From positions 310,001-374,000 of the forward strand of contig NZ_CANMTH010000003.1 of assembly GCF_947500765.1 (NCBI RefSeq): a stretch of DNA of 64,000 nucleotides, read 5' to 3'. Position numbers and translations under genes: made by a program. Below the pieces are notes generated by a model, which was not told where the DNA came from, ran no database searches, and saw only the letters and a program-made list of their open reading frames with translations. This DNA comes from an uncultured Formosa sp. (GTDB lineage: Bacteria; Bacteroidota; Bacteroidia; Flavobacteriales; Flavobacteriaceae). Within the stretch, counting starts at the first letter, position 1. Each line of letters opens with the position of its first letter. Below, piece after piece: positions 63,144-64,000 of the stretch.

Positions 63144-63167
63144 ATATATTTACCTAGGTAAGTATAT
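63144..63167. promoter_or_regulatory. 24-bp near-perfect palindrome before DoxX gene
   Basis: The TTACCTAGGTAA core (63150-63161) is perfect and extends to ATATA/TATAT arms with a single mismatched pair. It lies 11 bases before the -7 element. Palindromes of this TTAC...GTAA type are common for HxlR- or MarR-like regulators. Confidence 0.55.
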
Positions 63168-63178
63168 TTTATTTATTG

Positions 63179-63186
63179 TATATTTG
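63179..63186 (+). promoter_or_regulatory. -7 element of DoxX gene
   Basis: TATATTTG fits TAnnTTTG, 17 bases before the ATG at 63204. Confidence 0.5.
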
Positions 63187-63203
63187 CATTCAAATAAAAT
63201 ACA

Positions 63204-63560
63204 ATGAAAAAAATTAAAATTATTTATTATGTCGCTACAGGATTATTAACACTAATATTATTATTTTCTGTAAACATGTACATTTTTAAACATGATATGG
63301 TTGCAAAAATGTTTACAGAATTAGGCTATCCTTCTTATATTATTTATCCTTATGCAGTTGCGAAATTATTAGGATTATTTGCTATTTGGAATCCGCAATT
63401 TAAAGTATTAAAAGAATGGGCGTATTCAGGGTTTTTCTTTGCCTTTATTTTAGCCTTTTTTGCGCATGTTATGATGAATGATGGTGGACAAATGATTGCA
63501 TTAGCAGCTTTAGTCTTATTAGTTATATCTTATATTTTTAATAAAAAAAAACAACAATAG
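63204..63560 (+). CDS. DoxX-like membrane protein
   Basis: The 118-residue protein has four predicted helices in the DoxX-like pattern: IYYVATGLLTLILLFSVNMY, MFTELGYPSYIIYPYAVAKLLGL, AYSGFFFAFILAFFAHVMM and ALAALVLLVISYIF. DoxX-like proteins link to quinone or thiol redox balance. It ends one base before the flavin reductase gene, so the two form an operon. Confidence 0.88.
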   Translation: MKKIKIIYYVATGLLTLILLFSVNMYIFKHDMVAKMFTELGYPSYIIYPYAVAKLLGLFAIWNPQFKVLKEWAYSGFFFAFILAFFAHVMMNDGGQMIALAALVLLVISYIFNKKKQQ

Positions 63561-63561
63561 T

Positions 63562-64000
63562 ATGAAACATATTATCGCATTTGCTGGAAGTAATAGTAAA
63601 CAATCTATAAACAATAAGTTAGTGAGTTATGCTGCCTCATTAGTAGAAAATACAGAAGCTACGATTTTAAATTTAAACGATTTTGAGGTGCCACTATATA
63701 GTGTAGATCATGAAGCGGAATCTGGGTTACCCGAAAACGCAATACGTATGGTTGAAGCTATTAAAAACTCAGATGGTATTTTAATATCGTTAGCAGAACA
63801 TAATGGTGCGTATACTGCAGTTTTTAAAAACTTGTTCGATTGGATGTCTAGAGTAGAACCTAAAACATTTCAAGGTAAACCAATGCTTTTAATGGCAACG
63901 TCTCCGGGGCCAAGAGGTGGACTTTCTGTTTTAGAAATTGCTAAAGATAGATTTCCACGCCATGAAGCTAATATAGTTGGTACGTTTTCTTTACCTTCTT
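63562..64000 (+). CDS. NAD(P)H-dependent FMN reductase, truncated by window edge
   Basis: The visible 146 codons show a flavodoxin-fold reductase: HIIAFAGSNSKQSINNKLVSYAAS with the FMN-phosphate loop, NDFEVPLYSVDHE, ISLAEHNGAYTAVFKNLFDWMSR and PMLLMATSPGPRGG. It probably reduces quinones or azo compounds using FMN. The right end is cut by the window. It is cotranscribed with the DoxX gene. Confidence 0.88.
   Translation, partial: MKHIIAFAGSNSKQSINNKLVSYAASLVENTEATILNLNDFEVPLYSVDHEAESGLPENAIRMVEAIKNSDGILISLAEHNGAYTAVFKNLFDWMSRVEPKTFQGKPMLLMATSPGPRGGLSVLEIAKDRFPRHEANIVGTFSLPS

Noticed and set aside
1..64000. tRNA, rRNA or CRISPR loci
   Set aside because: No cloverleaf-like sequence, rRNA segment or regularly spaced direct repeats were noticed in the gaps; a covariance search would settle this.

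Overview
The window is a low-GC chromosomal segment of a member of the Bacteroidota, most likely a marine Flavobacteriaceae. The grounds are: TAnnTTTG-type -7 promoter elements, few Shine-Dalgarno sequences, signal peptides and lipoprotein signals of flavobacterial style, a menaquinone pathway as the quinone route, and families typical of flavobacteria (DUF3050, DUF4251, DUF6660-like, a fused CzcA-TolC protein, an LRR-kinase fusion). The genus cannot be fixed from sequence alone. I saw no tRNA, rRNA, CRISPR array, insertion sequence or phage genes. It reads as stable chromosome with several accessory modules.

0-12 kb: a truncated cytochrome c lipoprotein, DUF3050, an orphan PqqB-like hydrolase, two secreted proteins of unknown function, a translationally coupled MBOAT acyltransferase/SGNH pair (minus strand), an exported alpha/beta hydrolase, an ArsR regulator-permease-DsrE operon with several DNA dyads, a YheT-like hydrolase and an SRPBCC protein. 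12-20 kb: a 47-codon ORF, an LRR-protein kinase fusion, a lipoprotein, a HAD phosphatase, then a plus-strand cassette of formyltransferase, second MBOAT, second SGNH protein and FemAB/GNAT-like transferase, probably for modifying a surface glycan. 20-27 kb: housekeeping and metabolic genes (GNATs, rhodanese, RlpA, DUF4251, GH1 glycosidase, luciferase-like oxidoreductase, beta-lactamase-like hydrolase).

27.8-31.8 kb: pflB-pflA-focA, an anaerobic formate-producing and exporting module. It is preceded by a nearly 500-bp regulatory region with a perfect 20-bp palindrome, and a long hairpin lies between pflB and pflA. 31.8-38 kb: a candidate small RNA, two small membrane or exported proteins, an MFS exporter, a methyltransferase, and a divergent B12-binding-type radical SAM enzyme with an atypical CX4CX2C cluster motif. 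38-46.4 kb: a heavy-metal resistance locus (Cys/His-rich small protein, CzcA-TolC fusion, adaptor, Fur-family regulator, P1B-type ATPase). A TGCA-N7-TGCA operator-like site occurs in front of both transcription units.

46.5-59.5 kb: a nitronate monooxygenase-like enzyme, a GNAT, and the menaquinone gene cluster (hotdog thioesterase, menF, menD, menB, menA, menC, menE) with unrelated genes interspersed and another candidate small RNA. menH and the final methyltransferase are not in the window. 59.6-64 kb: an OmpA-family protein, an acyl-CoA carboxylase beta subunit, a small secreted protein, and a DoxX/FMN-reductase pair behind a near-perfect 24-bp operator-like palindrome.
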